Assembly (NCBI GenBank): GCA_023091735.1
Contig: JALKBU010000523.1
Coordinates: forward strand, 1 to 35,380
Origin: Trichomonas tenax
Taxonomy: Eukaryota; Parabasalia; Trichomonadida; Trichomonadidae
Length of the DNA: 35,380 nucleotides
Direction: 5' to 3'
This document shows positions 8,818-18,958 of the stretch, one piece after another. The notes below the pieces were generated by a model. The model searched no databases, was not told where the DNA came from, and saw only the letters and a list, made by a program, of their open reading frames with translations. Position 1 is the first letter of the stretch. The number at the start of each line of letters is the position of its first letter. The position numbers and the translations under genes are program-made.

Positions 8818-11800
8818 TTAATCATCATTGTCTTCTTCTTGTTTTTTATCATCACCGTCTTCTTCTTGTTCTTTATCATTGCTTTCATTTCGTTTTTCAA
8901 CCTCTTCTTCGTTTGAATCTGAGCTATTGTAAATTTCTACGGGATTTAACTCTACTTTGATGTATTCAACATCATAATCATCTTCTTTTTCATCCTTTGT
9001 TTCATCTATAGCGAAGAAAGAAGAATTAAGAACGAAGCTCTCTTCATCGGCTTTGTCATCCGATTCAAAGAAATCGGGCTTTTCCTCAATGATCGGTTTT
9101 GCGATAAGAAGAACATAATAAGAGTCGTCTTTCTTGCACAAAACATGATTAAGGAATATTGGATTGTTGCGGATTTGTGGTAAAAGTTTCTTTGGTAAAT
9201 AAGCTTCAAAGCCAACTCTCACAGCCTTTGAAACTTCGTCATCTAAATCGATATGCCTTGTTACAGAGAACAGAAGCCTTCCATTGATTCTCAGGATTTC
9301 ATAGTTACCGTCACTCATATATAAATGTGCGAGTAAACAGCCGAAAGCTATCCATGCTTGTATGTGGTGCTGCGAGAGATCTATTTTATAAGACCAAGAA
9401 ATTGGTGTTAAAGAACGTGAATCAGCGAATAAATCGTTATTGAATTGTCTAGTTTCAAGATTGTACAATAAATTTGAAAGATCAACTTCACCGCCGCCAT
9501 CAAGGATATCATGAATGCGAATAAGGACATCAGAGATTGGTGCAGAATTGATTGGTGTAACTATGCGTGTTTCTTGAAAATTATAATGTACTTTTTGAGG
9601 AATGAAGAATTTGCTGCCTTCGCCCATTGTTGGGAAATGATAAACTTTTTGGCCGAGATAGTAAAACTTGAAAACAAATGGATAAACTTTTGTGCCATTG
9701 TAATGATCAACAAGAGACTTGTAAAATGTCTTAAATGATTCAACATCGATAAACGATTCTTCTTGGGTCCTGCAAACGAAACATCTATCAATATGAAAGG
9801 GATGTTTCTCATTCATCATAAATTGGAACATAAACAGATAAAATGATCGAGGAAGCTTCGTGATACCGTATTTTCGATAGATTTCATTGTTAATTAAAGC
9901 ATTGTTGCAAACGGAAAAGAATGGTATATATTCTGGATATAACTTAACAAAATTCTCTTCTAAATCCTTTTCGAAGCGCTCTTCATAGCATGCAAGTTTC
10001 AACAAAACAACTCCGAGAGCAGGTGAATAAGGAGTGTGAGGATACTCATAGAAATGCTTATAGGCCGCCAAAACATCAGTAGAAACATGTTCAAGTGTTG
10101 AAAGAATCCAATGTTGCATGTTAACAGGGAAAGGAACTTTCTTCTTATTTTGAAGAACTGGAACTATGAAATCTGTGATGACCATTTCCGGCTGAACAAT
10201 GCAGAGATGATTTAAGAAGCAAATTGCTGCTCTCATGTTACGTCCAAATCCTTGCTTGAAACTAAACGGAATAATTTTCCCGATCGAACGATATCTATAA
10301 CTAATGTTAGAGAACGTTGCAGTGTTATTTCTGAAAGTGATCATCTGTGATTTTTCGCACCGATATGTTTCAGTAAGATTGTCAATAATAATTGTATCCT
10401 TGAAAGAGAATTCTGGAATATAACTGAAAATAATGAAAAAACCATCAGATTCGCTTTTAAGGAAATCGATCCTGTAAGGAATTAATGTTGATGGCTCATT
10501 TTGAATTCTTTCTTGAATATCAGTCGACAAGGCTTTGAAGCAAAAATCAATGACAGATTTGGACAATTCCTTGCTTGAAAATGCGTTTTTCAAGTGCTCC
10601 GAGAAACGATAATCGAGTTTGACTTCAAACATCTCATTTTCAACCGTATCCACGATGATTTCAGTCATTTTCGGAATGAAATAAGGTGAATTGATATCAG
10701 GCAATGGCAAACTGTTTGCGAAAAGTCTTCTGTTGATTTCATTGTTCTTTTGTGTGATGATATTATAATTGATCATCTCAGAGAAAGTTGTTGGCCACGT
10801 TGGAGAGATTCTTCTGTATTCAGGATGCGCGTAAGCTGCCATATTGTACAGATCTGTGACGAAAAATTCATGGAAGTAGTTGTAGAAATGGAACATGTCA
10901 ACAATACTCGAAGATGAATTAAGATGGATTGGAAAAGAAACACTTGTCATTGATGTTGTGTTCGTTACTGTTATTACTCCTTTATTGACTGTTCCACTCA
11001 TAAACTGCAAACCAACTGGTGCATCGTTAACGCATGTGTGTCCTGGATAGTCAACTCCGTAATTGAAATCTCCACAACGATAACCGAACTTCCAGTTTTG
11101 TTTATAAAATTCATGCTGATTTAGAACTTCTGCATTATTTTCAACCTTCAAAAACATTGAATTCCCATCCAAAATAATTTTTCCTCCGCTGTACGGAATA
11201 TCGAAGTCGTAATCAACTTTTTGGATAGTTACTGCTCCTTGTATGTTGCATTCAGCAGTACAGGTGAAAATAAATTCATCGATACATGTATCAACAATGT
11301 AATAGAAGTTCTCTAAATTTATGTCTTCTTCATCATCTCTTGCTAAGTAAGCATATGTTGCGCCATCTTTTTTAGTGATGTATAATGAATAGCGGCCAGA
11401 TTCAACTGGCAATCGACAGAACTGTATTGACATTGAATAGTCTGATATTAGATTAACCTGGCATTCAACCTCAGTCGTGAAATCAATTCTTATTGATTTG
11501 TGATCTTTGACATTAATATATGGAAGGAAGAAAGAACTATCGAATGAAGAAAATTGAGTTTCTCTGTAGAAGGTCTTAATGAAGTCCTTTGATCCAACAA
11601 TATTCTGCCAATCAGGAGTTTCTCCCATCAAATATTTTTCGTGAACAGTTCCAGATTTCACCGTTGAAGCATCAATACTCGTGAGTTCTGATTTTACAAC
11701 AAAATAGACTTTGACATATGTTTGCATTGCATAAACAAATAAAGCTGATGATGAAGCTTGTTGAACAATGATCTCGTTTTTAGTGACAAGCACACGAATT

Positions 11801-14800
11801 GGCAATATCGCATTATATACAATGAATCTGACACTACGAGTGTCCGTGCAAACGCCAATTGATACCTTTCCAATAGACTTTTCTGCTGTTGCGTTGATAT
11901 AAATGTTGTCGAGCAAACAAGGATACAAAAACAAATTTTGATCATTGGAGAGATAAACATCATTGATATCGAAGAACTTGCTGTCGATTTTGATGAAGTT
12001 CTGTGTCTGAGAGAACAAATCAGAGATCGTTAATATCTTTGTTTGAACGAATTGCGGATTTTCAGTTCTTTTGAGTTCTGGAAGCGGAACTTTCTCAAAT
12101 AGATTATTATCCATTCCTCGGACGAAGTTCATTGTAGGAACAGAAAAAGGAGTTCCTTTGTATTCATAAACCATGAATTCTGGAGAAATGGCGATGAGTT
12201 TAACAATCTCGTTCGCAACAATGAATTTGTCTCCAACAAGAGCAGGAATAGAAGCTGATGAAAGAATAAGCGATGTCACAAGTTCGCAGACTGCAGTATT
12301 CGCAAATATTTCATCAAAATGTTCATATGTAAGCAAATACAAAATGCGAGAAATTTGATGTGTGTATCGATGCGATCTGTCGTAATGCATTTTGCTTGAA
12401 TTCGCGTGTTTATCCAATCCAAAAACAGAAGATAAAGATTCGCATACTTTCAGAATTTTTGGTCCAAGGGTCCACTTTGCGTTTGTGTTTTCAATGATAG
12501 TTCTCAATGACATAACGAGAGGAGGAATGTCTAAATCTAAAGTCTTGATTGTGATGTTGGAAATAACATCGTCTTTATTTGGAATATTCCAATCATAAAC
12601 AGTGAGCGTGGCCAAAATAAGCTGCGCAAGAGATCCAATCAGATTGGAAGGTTGATATTGAAGTCCAAAGTATTCATTAATCAAGTTTGAAGCGAATTCA
12701 GGAGTGATTGCAAATTTGTTGATTTTTGAAATATAAACTTCAATGAAAGACTGAAACTGAGTGATTGTATGATTCGGGAAATCAGCGTGAATAATTATAT
12801 TCAGATTTTTGAGCGATTCTTCTGGAGTAAGTTTTGGAACATTATAACATAAAGCTTCGTATGCTAACAAAGAAGTTTCGTATGTTAAAAATGATTTTTT
12901 GAGAATATCTTCTGTGTTGAGAACAACATTATCGAAAATATGATTCGGGTGTTGGAATAAATTGAAAAGCATAGAATTGTAATAGTTCTTTCTCAGCAAC
13001 AAATTGAAGAGCTTCATGAAATAAGGCTTCCTGTAAAAATCATGAAAATACAGATTCAAGAATATTTTGTCTAATAAAGCATCTTCCATTTTATGATACT
13101 TTTGGTATTCATAAAGGGATTCATTGCGGCAGACATGAATAATTTCATCCATATTCGATGTGGTTGCGAATAGGGATCCCTCCAGGACCCCATTTTCTTG
13201 CGTGATTCCTTCAGAAGCTGGATTATTCGTGATGAATTCGTTTGTGATAAAAATTGGATCAAAATTAGATCGTTTCCAGTAATACTTTCCATTCGGATTT
13301 ATGTTTGTTTTTGGATTGTAATAAAATGTTGGCATTAAGTAATCACTGAGATTATTTGCAGCATAGTTGTAGAGCTGATCCTCGAATGGCTTAATGTAAT
13401 TGAGATTCTCGAAGATTGACTCAAGAATATCAATTTCTTTGCAGATATTATCATGAGACAAAATTGATGAAATATATTCAATGTAGTTGTATGGACATTG
13501 AGGCTTAACTTTGAAAATTTGGACAACATTTGCTGGACATGAATAATATTGCAATTCATCCAACAAATGAAGAGTGAATTTCGTGAGAGTGGCGGTGTCC
13601 AAATCGTCCTTGAGCTTCGCGATATCGAGTAATTCAGGTATATTTTCGATCATCATTTTATACTTTTCATTAGTACTGTCGTAGAGAATGCAGTATCTTG
13701 AGACTTTCTTGAGATCTTTAGAGTGAACAGCAAGTTTCGCAGCAGCATATGGCCATTCTTCTTCCAACGAAGGGAATACGTCAACAAGTTTTGCAATGTA
13801 ATTGTTTGATCGTTCTGATGCATCACGTATCAATTTCATAATAGCTGGAACGATATATCCGTATTCAAGGAACTTGACAATATCCAATAAGAAGTCAACT
13901 AACACAACGCAGAAATAATAAGTTTGAGTGTTGTAAAATCTTTCAGATGATGTATACAATGATACAATTATTGGATCTAAAATTCTATCTTTTGGGCTTT
14001 TGAAAATTAAACCACTTGGAATGTCTTGCATATTATCATACTCACTAACAATAAGATTAGGAAGGACAAAGAAAAATTGATTTGTAGTCGGATCGACACA
14101 GTAAAAAGATTCATCTTTTATGGTTGTTAGCATTTGAATTTCCCTTTCAGAAGGATTTTCTATCAACTTAAAGCTGCTATCTTTTGCAAATTCATATAAC
14201 CTATTATTGTTTTCTTCTGCAACTAAAAGTTTGTTCCTTCCTGCAAAAAGATCTCCATTAAACATTATATCCAAAGTTTTGATAACAGATAAATCTTGAT
14301 AGGAAAGAAGTAGAAGAGGTTCCTCTGACTTTTTAGCAACAACAAGTCCGTTTGTTATCGCAATCATTTTTTTAACTTCAGTCAATTCCGAATTAATGCA
14401 AACAATTTGTCCGCAATCCTTTTTTATCTTGAAAATTCCGTGTTCATTTGAAATGTAAAAGTGTTCGAATGCAATTTGTACATTATTTTTCTCAGCATTG
14501 AGTTGACCATTTGGCGTTATACAATAATAAGATTTTTTCAAGTGAAAATTGTATTTGTATTCGTATTCAAGAGGAATTTTGCAATCAGATTTAATATATT
14601 TGTGCAGAAAGAGCAAAGTGGCAATTGCATCTCTGCGTTGTGTTAATTCTTCATATATTAATGAAATGTAACTTTGAAAATTAGGATTTTCGAACGCTTT
14701 CTCCAATACTTGCTTCAAGACAATATTCTGCTTGAAAAGCCATTCAGGTTCATCTAGAGCAGCATTTTTCATTTCATTTAAATGAGGAGAAAGTTGGAAG

Positions 14801-15240
14801 AGTTTATCAAAGATAATTGGTTCAATGAGATCTTTAATTATTATAGAGTCTGCATCGGATTCAGCTGTAAGTAAACTATATTTTACTGTCAAATCATCAT
14901 CTTCCTCTTCGCTTTTGTTGTTTTGAGATACATGATCGTTATCATGCGATTCTTGTTCGTTATCATGTGATTCTTTTTCATCTTCACTTTCATTAGATTC
15001 TTCGTTGCTGTCATTAGATTCTTCTTCCCTACCGCGTGATTCTTGTTCATCATCATTTTTTTCATTCTTTTCTTCTCCACAATTATATGTTAGAGTAATT
15101 GAAATTTGTTTATTTATTTCAAAAATCGCAGCTTTTCGTCTTTGATCAGCTTGTGTGTATATGGAAAAGGGCTCGTTATCAATCCGATAAAATTCATTCA
15201 ATAGCGATGAAGGATAAGAGCCAATTCCATAACTTTTCAT
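8818..15240 (-). CDS. Large (2140-residue) protein of unknown function with acidic N- and C-terminal tracts
   Basis: The ATG at 15240 is used; the frame extends only three more codons upstream, to a GTG. The protein has a 55-residue head, then an acidic Glu/Asp/Asn/Ser tract (56-117) with ESHDNEQ-type 7-residue repeats. It continues into a helical stretch, a beta-rich segment at about 240-400 that could be a small beta-propeller, a long mainly helical central part, another beta-rich part at about 1180-1420, and a helical C-terminal third. It ends in a second acidic tail with KKQEED-type repeats. No signal peptide or membrane helix is seen. I do not recognise a family. IQAWIAFGCLLAHLY followed by VSKAVRVGFEAYLP near the C-terminus faintly recalls HECT ligase helices, but they stand too close together and no catalytic Cys block follows. 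The codon pattern is consistent and the frame is unbroken. The stop sits in TTAAAA, a TAAA signal. Confidence 0.85.
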   Translation of the reverse strand: MKSYGIGSYPSSLLNEFYRIDNEPFSIYTQADQRRKAAIFEINKQISITLTYNCGEEKNEKNDDEQESRGREEESNDSNEESNESEDEKESHDNEQESHDNDHVSQNNKSEEEDDDLTVKYSLLTAESDADSIIIKDLIEPIIFDKLFQLSPHLNEMKNAALDEPEWLFKQNIVLKQVLEKAFENPNFQSYISLIYEELTQRRDAIATLLFLHKYIKSDCKIPLEYEYKYNFHLKKSYYCITPNGQLNAEKNNVQIAFEHFYISNEHGIFKIKKDCGQIVCINSELTEVKKMIAITNGLVVAKKSEEPLLLLSYQDLSVIKTLDIMFNGDLFAGRNKLLVAEENNNRLYEFAKDSSFKLIENPSEREIQMLTTIKDESFYCVDPTTNQFFFVLPNLIVSEYDNMQDIPSGLIFKSPKDRILDPIIVSLYTSSERFYNTQTYYFCVVLVDFLLDIVKFLEYGYIVPAIMKLIRDASERSNNYIAKLVDVFPSLEEEWPYAAAKLAVHSKDLKKVSRYCILYDSTNEKYKMMIENIPELLDIAKLKDDLDTATLTKFTLHLLDELQYYSCPANVVQIFKVKPQCPYNYIEYISSILSHDNICKEIDILESIFENLNYIKPFEDQLYNYAANNLSDYLMPTFYYNPKTNINPNGKYYWKRSNFDPIFITNEFITNNPASEGITQENGVLEGSLFATTSNMDEIIHVCRNESLYEYQKYHKMEDALLDKIFLNLYFHDFYRKPYFMKLFNLLLRKNYYNSMLFNLFQHPNHIFDNVVLNTEDILKKSFLTYETSLLAYEALCYNVPKLTPEESLKNLNIIIHADFPNHTITQFQSFIEVYISKINKFAITPEFASNLINEYFGLQYQPSNLIGSLAQLILATLTVYDWNIPNKDDVISNITIKTLDLDIPPLVMSLRTIIENTNAKWTLGPKILKVCESLSSVFGLDKHANSSKMHYDRSHRYTHQISRILYLLTYEHFDEIFANTAVCELVTSLILSSASIPALVGDKFIVANEIVKLIAISPEFMVYEYKGTPFSVPTMNFVRGMDNNLFEKVPLPELKRTENPQFVQTKILTISDLFSQTQNFIKIDSKFFDINDVYLSNDQNLFLYPCLLDNIYINATAEKSIGKVSIGVCTDTRSVRFIVYNAILPIRVLVTKNEIIVQQASSSALFVYAMQTYVKVYFVVKSELTSIDASTVKSGTVHEKYLMGETPDWQNIVGSKDFIKTFYRETQFSSFDSSFFLPYINVKDHKSIRIDFTTEVECQVNLISDYSMSIQFCRLPVESGRYSLYITKKDGATYAYLARDDEEDINLENFYYIVDTCIDEFIFTCTAECNIQGAVTIQKVDYDFDIPYSGGKIILDGNSMFLKVENNAEVLNQHEFYKQNWKFGYRCGDFNYGVDYPGHTCVNDAPVGLQFMSGTVNKGVITVTNTTSMTSVSFPIHLNSSSSIVDMFHFYNYFHEFFVTDLYNMAAYAHPEYRRISPTWPTTFSEMINYNIITQKNNEINRRLFANSLPLPDINSPYFIPKMTEIIVDTVENEMFEVKLDYRFSEHLKNAFSSKELSKSVIDFCFKALSTDIQERIQNEPSTLIPYRIDFLKSESDGFFIIFSYIPEFSFKDTIIIDNLTETYRCEKSQMITFRNNTATFSNISYRYRSIGKIIPFSFKQGFGRNMRAAICFLNHLCIVQPEMVITDFIVPVLQNKKKVPFPVNMQHWILSTLEHVSTDVLAAYKHFYEYPHTPYSPALGVVLLKLACYEERFEKDLEENFVKLYPEYIPFFSVCNNALINNEIYRKYGITKLPRSFYLFMFQFMMNEKHPFHIDRCFVCRTQEESFIDVESFKTFYKSLVDHYNGTKVYPFVFKFYYLGQKVYHFPTMGEGSKFFIPQKVHYNFQETRIVTPINSAPISDVLIRIHDILDGGGEVDLSNLLYNLETRQFNNDLFADSRSLTPISWSYKIDLSQHHIQAWIAFGCLLAHLYMSDGNYEILRINGRLLFSVTRHIDLDDEVSKAVRVGFEAYLPKKLLPQIRNNPIFLNHVLCKKDDSYYVLLIAKPIIEEKPDFFESDDKADEESFVLNSSFFAIDETKDEKEDDYDVEYIKVELNPVEIYNSSDSNEEEVEKRNESNDKEQEEDGDDKKQEEDNDD

Positions 15241-15557
15241 TTTTGACACTTTTTAACGACTATTTTTTCCTCATAACTTTTCATTTTTGTCAAATTTATA
15301 TTTTATTTGTCAAAATATTTTTACATACTAACTATAGAGCACTATTGTATAGCCATTTAAAACCTAATTTTGAAACATTTTTGAGATTTGAGCTTATAAT
15401 TTTTTTGATATTTAATATAAAAAAATGTTTGCAATGTAATACCAAGTTGTTTGCATGGCCATTGCATGATTATAGGCTATGTCTAAAATAATAATTTGTT
15501 TCAAATCGTTGAAAATACAAAAATTTAATCGTATAAGCATAAGAAAGATAAAGAAAA
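15241..15557. other. Intergenic spacer
   Basis: 317 nt between two minus-strand genes. TCAAAAATG directly joins a possible A+1 to the start codon of the large gene, but the base after A is not a pyrimidine. No other feature is seen. Confidence 0.4.
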
Positions 15558-16763
15558 TTATACTGGGGAGTAGATCCAGAATTTTGCCGATGCATCTCCT
15601 GAACCGGAGCAGAATTTCTGTGAATTTGGACAAAAATCAACAGTGATGACAGAATTAGAGTGTATAGAGATAGAATAAACCATTGTTTCTGTCTCTAAGT
15701 CCGTGATGCAAATCATTTTATCCTTCGAGCCGCTTACGAGGAATTTACTAGTATAATCGGCAGCAATTGTAAGAACAAAGTCTGTGTGTCCGGTAAGAGT
15801 CTTCCTGTGTGTGATATTCTTGAAATCTTCAGATATAGTCCAAAGTTTAATGGTTTTGTCGAGTGAAGCTGTTGCAATCTTCCTGCTTCCGTCGTAGAAA
15901 TAGATTGAATAGATATCCTTTTCGTGAACTTCTTTCCTCAAAATCAATTGTTTCGTTTCAATATGCCAAAATGCAATAGTTTTGTCGATATAACCAGCAG
16001 CAATGATCTTGTCATCGCTGGATATAGAAAGACAAACAGGGCAATGAGCTTCAATTGGACCGCTTGTTGCAGCGAGTTCTGCAATTTTTTCCTTTGTATC
16101 GAAATTGTATAAGAAAATCGGTCCTTCGTTTGCAGCTGCGGCTAAATATCTTCCGTTCGTTGTCATCTTTAAATCTAAGATTGTTTTTCCTGTATTTACC
16201 TGATAAATTGTTTGTCCATTCTCGATGTTAAAGCAGCGGATATACTTGTCTTCACCTCCAGCAACGAGAATTCTTGAATTTGGAGTCCATGTTAATGCGC
16301 GAACGTACTTATCTTGTTGATCACTGTCTTCGATGATGTATTCGAAAGCAGACTCCCAATTGGAGATGTCGTAGACACGAATTGATCGATTCGAACCAAG
16401 TGCAACGTATTTTCCATCTGGCGAAAAGCAAGTTTTGCAAATTACCGAGGTGTCCTCAATTTCCACTGTGAACTCGATTTTAAGTGGTGATTTGATCGCT
16501 GAATCTGGAACGAGAGGAGTTAATGTAAAATCATGAGTTGCTTCTACAGTTTCCGGCTCGTCTTGAAATACAATGCCTTTAGCTCTGTATTCGTCCCTGA
16601 GGCGTTCGATGTCATCAGTCACTGTCGTGATTAATCTAACTTGCTGCTCGATTTTGCAGCGAAGATCGTCGCACTGTTCTTTGAGCCGCGCTTGCTCTTG
16701 CATCATGCTCTCGAATCCGTTATTGACTGCTTCAACGAGGTTCTTGAATGGAAAGTTCTGCAT
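15558..16763 (-). CDS. Tup1-like WD40-repeat protein
   Basis: A 401-residue protein. The frame opens 13 codons earlier at a GTG after a stop, so the first ATG (16763) is taken; an Inr 30 nt before it supports this. Residues 5-62 form a coiled coil (LVEAVNNGFESMMQEQARL...) like the Tup1 N-terminal tetramerisation helix. Residues about 100-400 hold six to seven WD40 blades ending in -DKYIRCFNI, -GPIFLYNF, -DKTIAFWHI, -DKTIKLWTI, -DKMICITDL and -DASAKFWIY. The order (short coiled coil, linker, propeller to the C-terminus) is that of Tup1/Groucho-type co-repressors, though other WD40 scaffolds with an N-terminal coiled coil cannot be excluded. It lacks the long Gln-rich linker of yeast Tup1. A nuclear repressor role is inferred from architecture only. 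Confidence 0.88.
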   Translation of the reverse strand: MQNFPFKNLVEAVNNGFESMMQEQARLKEQCDDLRCKIEQQVRLITTVTDDIERLRDEYRAKGIVFQDEPETVEATHDFTLTPLVPDSAIKSPLKIEFTVEIEDTSVICKTCFSPDGKYVALGSNRSIRVYDISNWESAFEYIIEDSDQQDKYVRALTWTPNSRILVAGGEDKYIRCFNIENGQTIYQVNTGKTILDLKMTTNGRYLAAAANEGPIFLYNFDTKEKIAELAATSGPIEAHCPVCLSISSDDKIIAAGYIDKTIAFWHIETKQLILRKEVHEKDIYSIYFYDGSRKIATASLDKTIKLWTISEDFKNITHRKTLTGHTDFVLTIAADYTSKFLVSGSKDKMICITDLETETMVYSISIHSNSVITVDFCPNSQKFCSGSGDASAKFWIYSPV

Positions 16764-16788
16764 TAATGCAAATTTGTTATCGGCTTGT

Positions 16789-16795
16789 AAAGTGA
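16789..16795 (-). promoter_or_regulatory. Initiator (Inr) match before the WD40 gene
   Basis: The minus strand reads TCACTTT with A+1 at 16793, 30 nt before the ATG. It lies inside the false upstream extension of the frame, which argues for the internal ATG as the true start. Confidence 0.55.
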
Positions 16796-17675
16796 CTGTC
16801 ACGTTTTAGTTTCAATTGCAGAAAATTGAATGCTTTAGGTGCCAATTACCTTTTAAACATCCTCGATTTTGTCTGTATATATCAAATAACCAAAATTTGA
16901 TTTTGTTTGGGAATATCTAAATTGAAAAATATGAGATTGAGCATCATGGCACCTCTAAAAATACTACAGACACATTTTTCTATTTATATTCTATGTATTT
17001 TATGCTATTATCGCTAAAATATTTCGATAATTTCTCCAATTAATTCGATTGAAAAAATGCAAATATGAGCTTAATAAAATACTATTCAAAGATGTTACTT
17101 TTGTGATGTCTATTATGATCGAATAGCATAATATTTTCGAAATCAATTTATAAGCTATTTTCAATCTCATGCGACATATTCGTCTATTAAGTGACACTTT
17201 AAGAATAAACGAAAAAATCTATATAATGCATTCAATATTAATAATAGTTATTGTTTTCTGATAATTTGATTTTGATTTTTTAGTTTATTTTTCTAAAGTT
17301 AAGATTGAACTGCGTACACATAGTGTTTGATATTAAACTTTGAACTGAATACGATACACTAACGTAAATACTTTAAACACACTTTTTGGTAATTCGAATA
17401 TATTAATCAACAATGATTGATGTATACTTTAAAATTTTAAAGCCCAAAATGGATAGAATTTATACATCAAATGTGATGTTATCATTTTGAGTTATTGATT
17501 TGAAATTTATCTATAATTTAAACGTAACATGAACCTACCTTTTCGTTTTCTTATCTAATTATTATAATTATTTCGCATTTACTTCGTATTTTGTAATTTC
17601 ATATCATAACATTTCGACGAATTTTAGACATTTCTTATGCTCATCCGTACATCTTAGCATCTCCTTTAACAAAAG

Positions 17676-17751
17676 ACTACAGCCGGAAGGTCAGAGCATG
17701 GTGTTGTCGGTGGCGACCTCATCTTGATCTCCGCGGGCAATTAAATTTTTT
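17676..17751 (+). other. GC-rich island with hairpin and T-run: possible small RNA gene
   Basis: About 65 nt near 58% GC in surroundings of roughly 25-30% GC. GTCG-GTGG-CGAC can form a hairpin, and GGTC (17689-17692) can alternatively pair with GACC. TTTTTT at 17746-17751 could be a polymerase III stop on the plus strand. The sequence ACAGCCGGAAGGTCAGAGCA is not a tRNA, and it lacks the ACAGAGA box of U6. There is no open frame of note. The identity is unknown and the strand is inferred from the T-run. Confidence 0.25.
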
Positions 17752-18538
17752 ATACGCAAAGTCAGCGAAACTCGTTTTTTAACTCACTCGATTAACTTCT
17801 TGCTAAGTTATTGAACCCTAATGTCCAAAATCCTGTTGTGCATGGGATATTAAAGAATTAACTAACAAAGTCTATATTTCATTAAAATAATAGATATATC
17901 TTGCATCAAAAACATTGATTTGCCATGATGTGCTTTACTCATTATAATATATTCACATTGTATTGCTCAATCTCATAAGCTTTTAACATATTACATTTTT
18001 GAGTCCTTTCAATATTTGAGAAGACATGCTGTCGAGATATTAAAATGCTTAATATACCATTATGAATATGTTTATATTATATTGTAAACTATACAATAAT
18101 CTGACTCATAGAATATATTGTGAGAGCGCATACGAAATGTGTTATTTATATTGACTATTATATGTGCATTATATCATCCTTTTACGTCATTCAATATTTG
18201 TGAGTGTTTTTTCTGATAATTCAAAAATGGCATATCAAATAACTACGTAAATCTGGTATATGCATAATTCCTTAGTAATATTTTTAAATGTTGAAGAGCA
18301 TCGTAATTTTTCTCAAAATCTCAATAAAAACATATAATGACGAGCATCTAACAATATATTATGATTTATTTTGATTTTTATTCATCATCTCAATATTTTT
18401 CTCTTCTCAAATCTTGTTTTTGCATAAATTAATTCGGTAATTGATATAAATTATATTTCCTATATTTAATATTTTATTTAATTTGACATATTACTGAAAA
18501 GTGACAAGATATCTTCATTGTTTTAAATCTTATTAATT

Positions 18539-18553
18539 TATATATATATATAT
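18539..18553. repeat. TA microsatellite
   Basis: A run of seven TA units inside ATTAAT...ATTAAT flanks. Confidence 0.7.
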
Positions 18554-18741
18554 TAATAGTGCAATCCAAATACCTAATAAAATTATCGATTAATTTTAAA
18601 CTTTTATATTTCATTTTCTTATTGATTATTGGTAAAATGTTATATTTATTCATTTGACTCGTATATCTAATATGATTGCTCTTAAGATGTACTTTTCGTG
18701 TTTGTTAGTACACAAAATCGATAATTATCAAATTGCATAAG

Positions 18742-18833
18742 TATCATCAAAAATGATCAATTAATAACGCAAGCTCTCCAGAACAGCGAATTTCTGGAGA
18801 ATTTGTGCTATGAATTGATCATTTTTGATGATA
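18742..18833. repeat. 92-bp inverted repeat (long hairpin)
   Basis: The arms are 18742-18783 and 18792-18833 (42 bp each) around the 8-nt loop CAGCGAAT. The outer 21 bp pair perfectly (TATCATCAAAAATGATCAAT...), the inner nine bp pair perfectly (TCTCCAGAA), and the part between has about five mismatches. Confidence 0.9.
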
Positions 18834-18835
18834 AG

Positions 18836-18864
18836 AATTAACGGATATTTATAAATCGTTAATT
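18836..18864. repeat. Short inverted repeat between two long ones
   Basis: AATTAACG (18836-18843) and CGTTAATT (18857-18864) pair perfectly around a 13-nt AT-rich loop. Confidence 0.6.
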
Positions 18865-18939
18865 GCTTTAGTTGTTTAATAACATGACAAACATTTGCTC
18901 ACCGGCTATCTGTATGTCATGCTATTAGACAACTAAAGC
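18865..18939. repeat. 75-bp inverted repeat (hairpin)
   Basis: The arms are 18865-18889 and 18915-18939 (25 bp, 23 matching; GCTTTAGTTGT...CATGACA) around a 25-nt GC-richer loop (AACATTTGCTCACCGGCTAT...). Confidence 0.9.
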
Positions 18940-18958
18940 GAGTATTCTAAATCGATGA

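Noticed and set aside
17676..17740. U6 snRNA or tRNA identity for the GC island
   Set aside because: AGCATGG is shared with U6 but the invariant ACAGAGA box is missing; no tRNA T-loop or cloverleaf can be built.
17816..17880. Possible intron branch/3' site (ACTAAC-like)
   Set aside because: ACTAAC strings occur here and at 32958 and elsewhere, but none is followed by the ACACAG of trichomonad introns with a matching 5' site, and no gene needs splicing.
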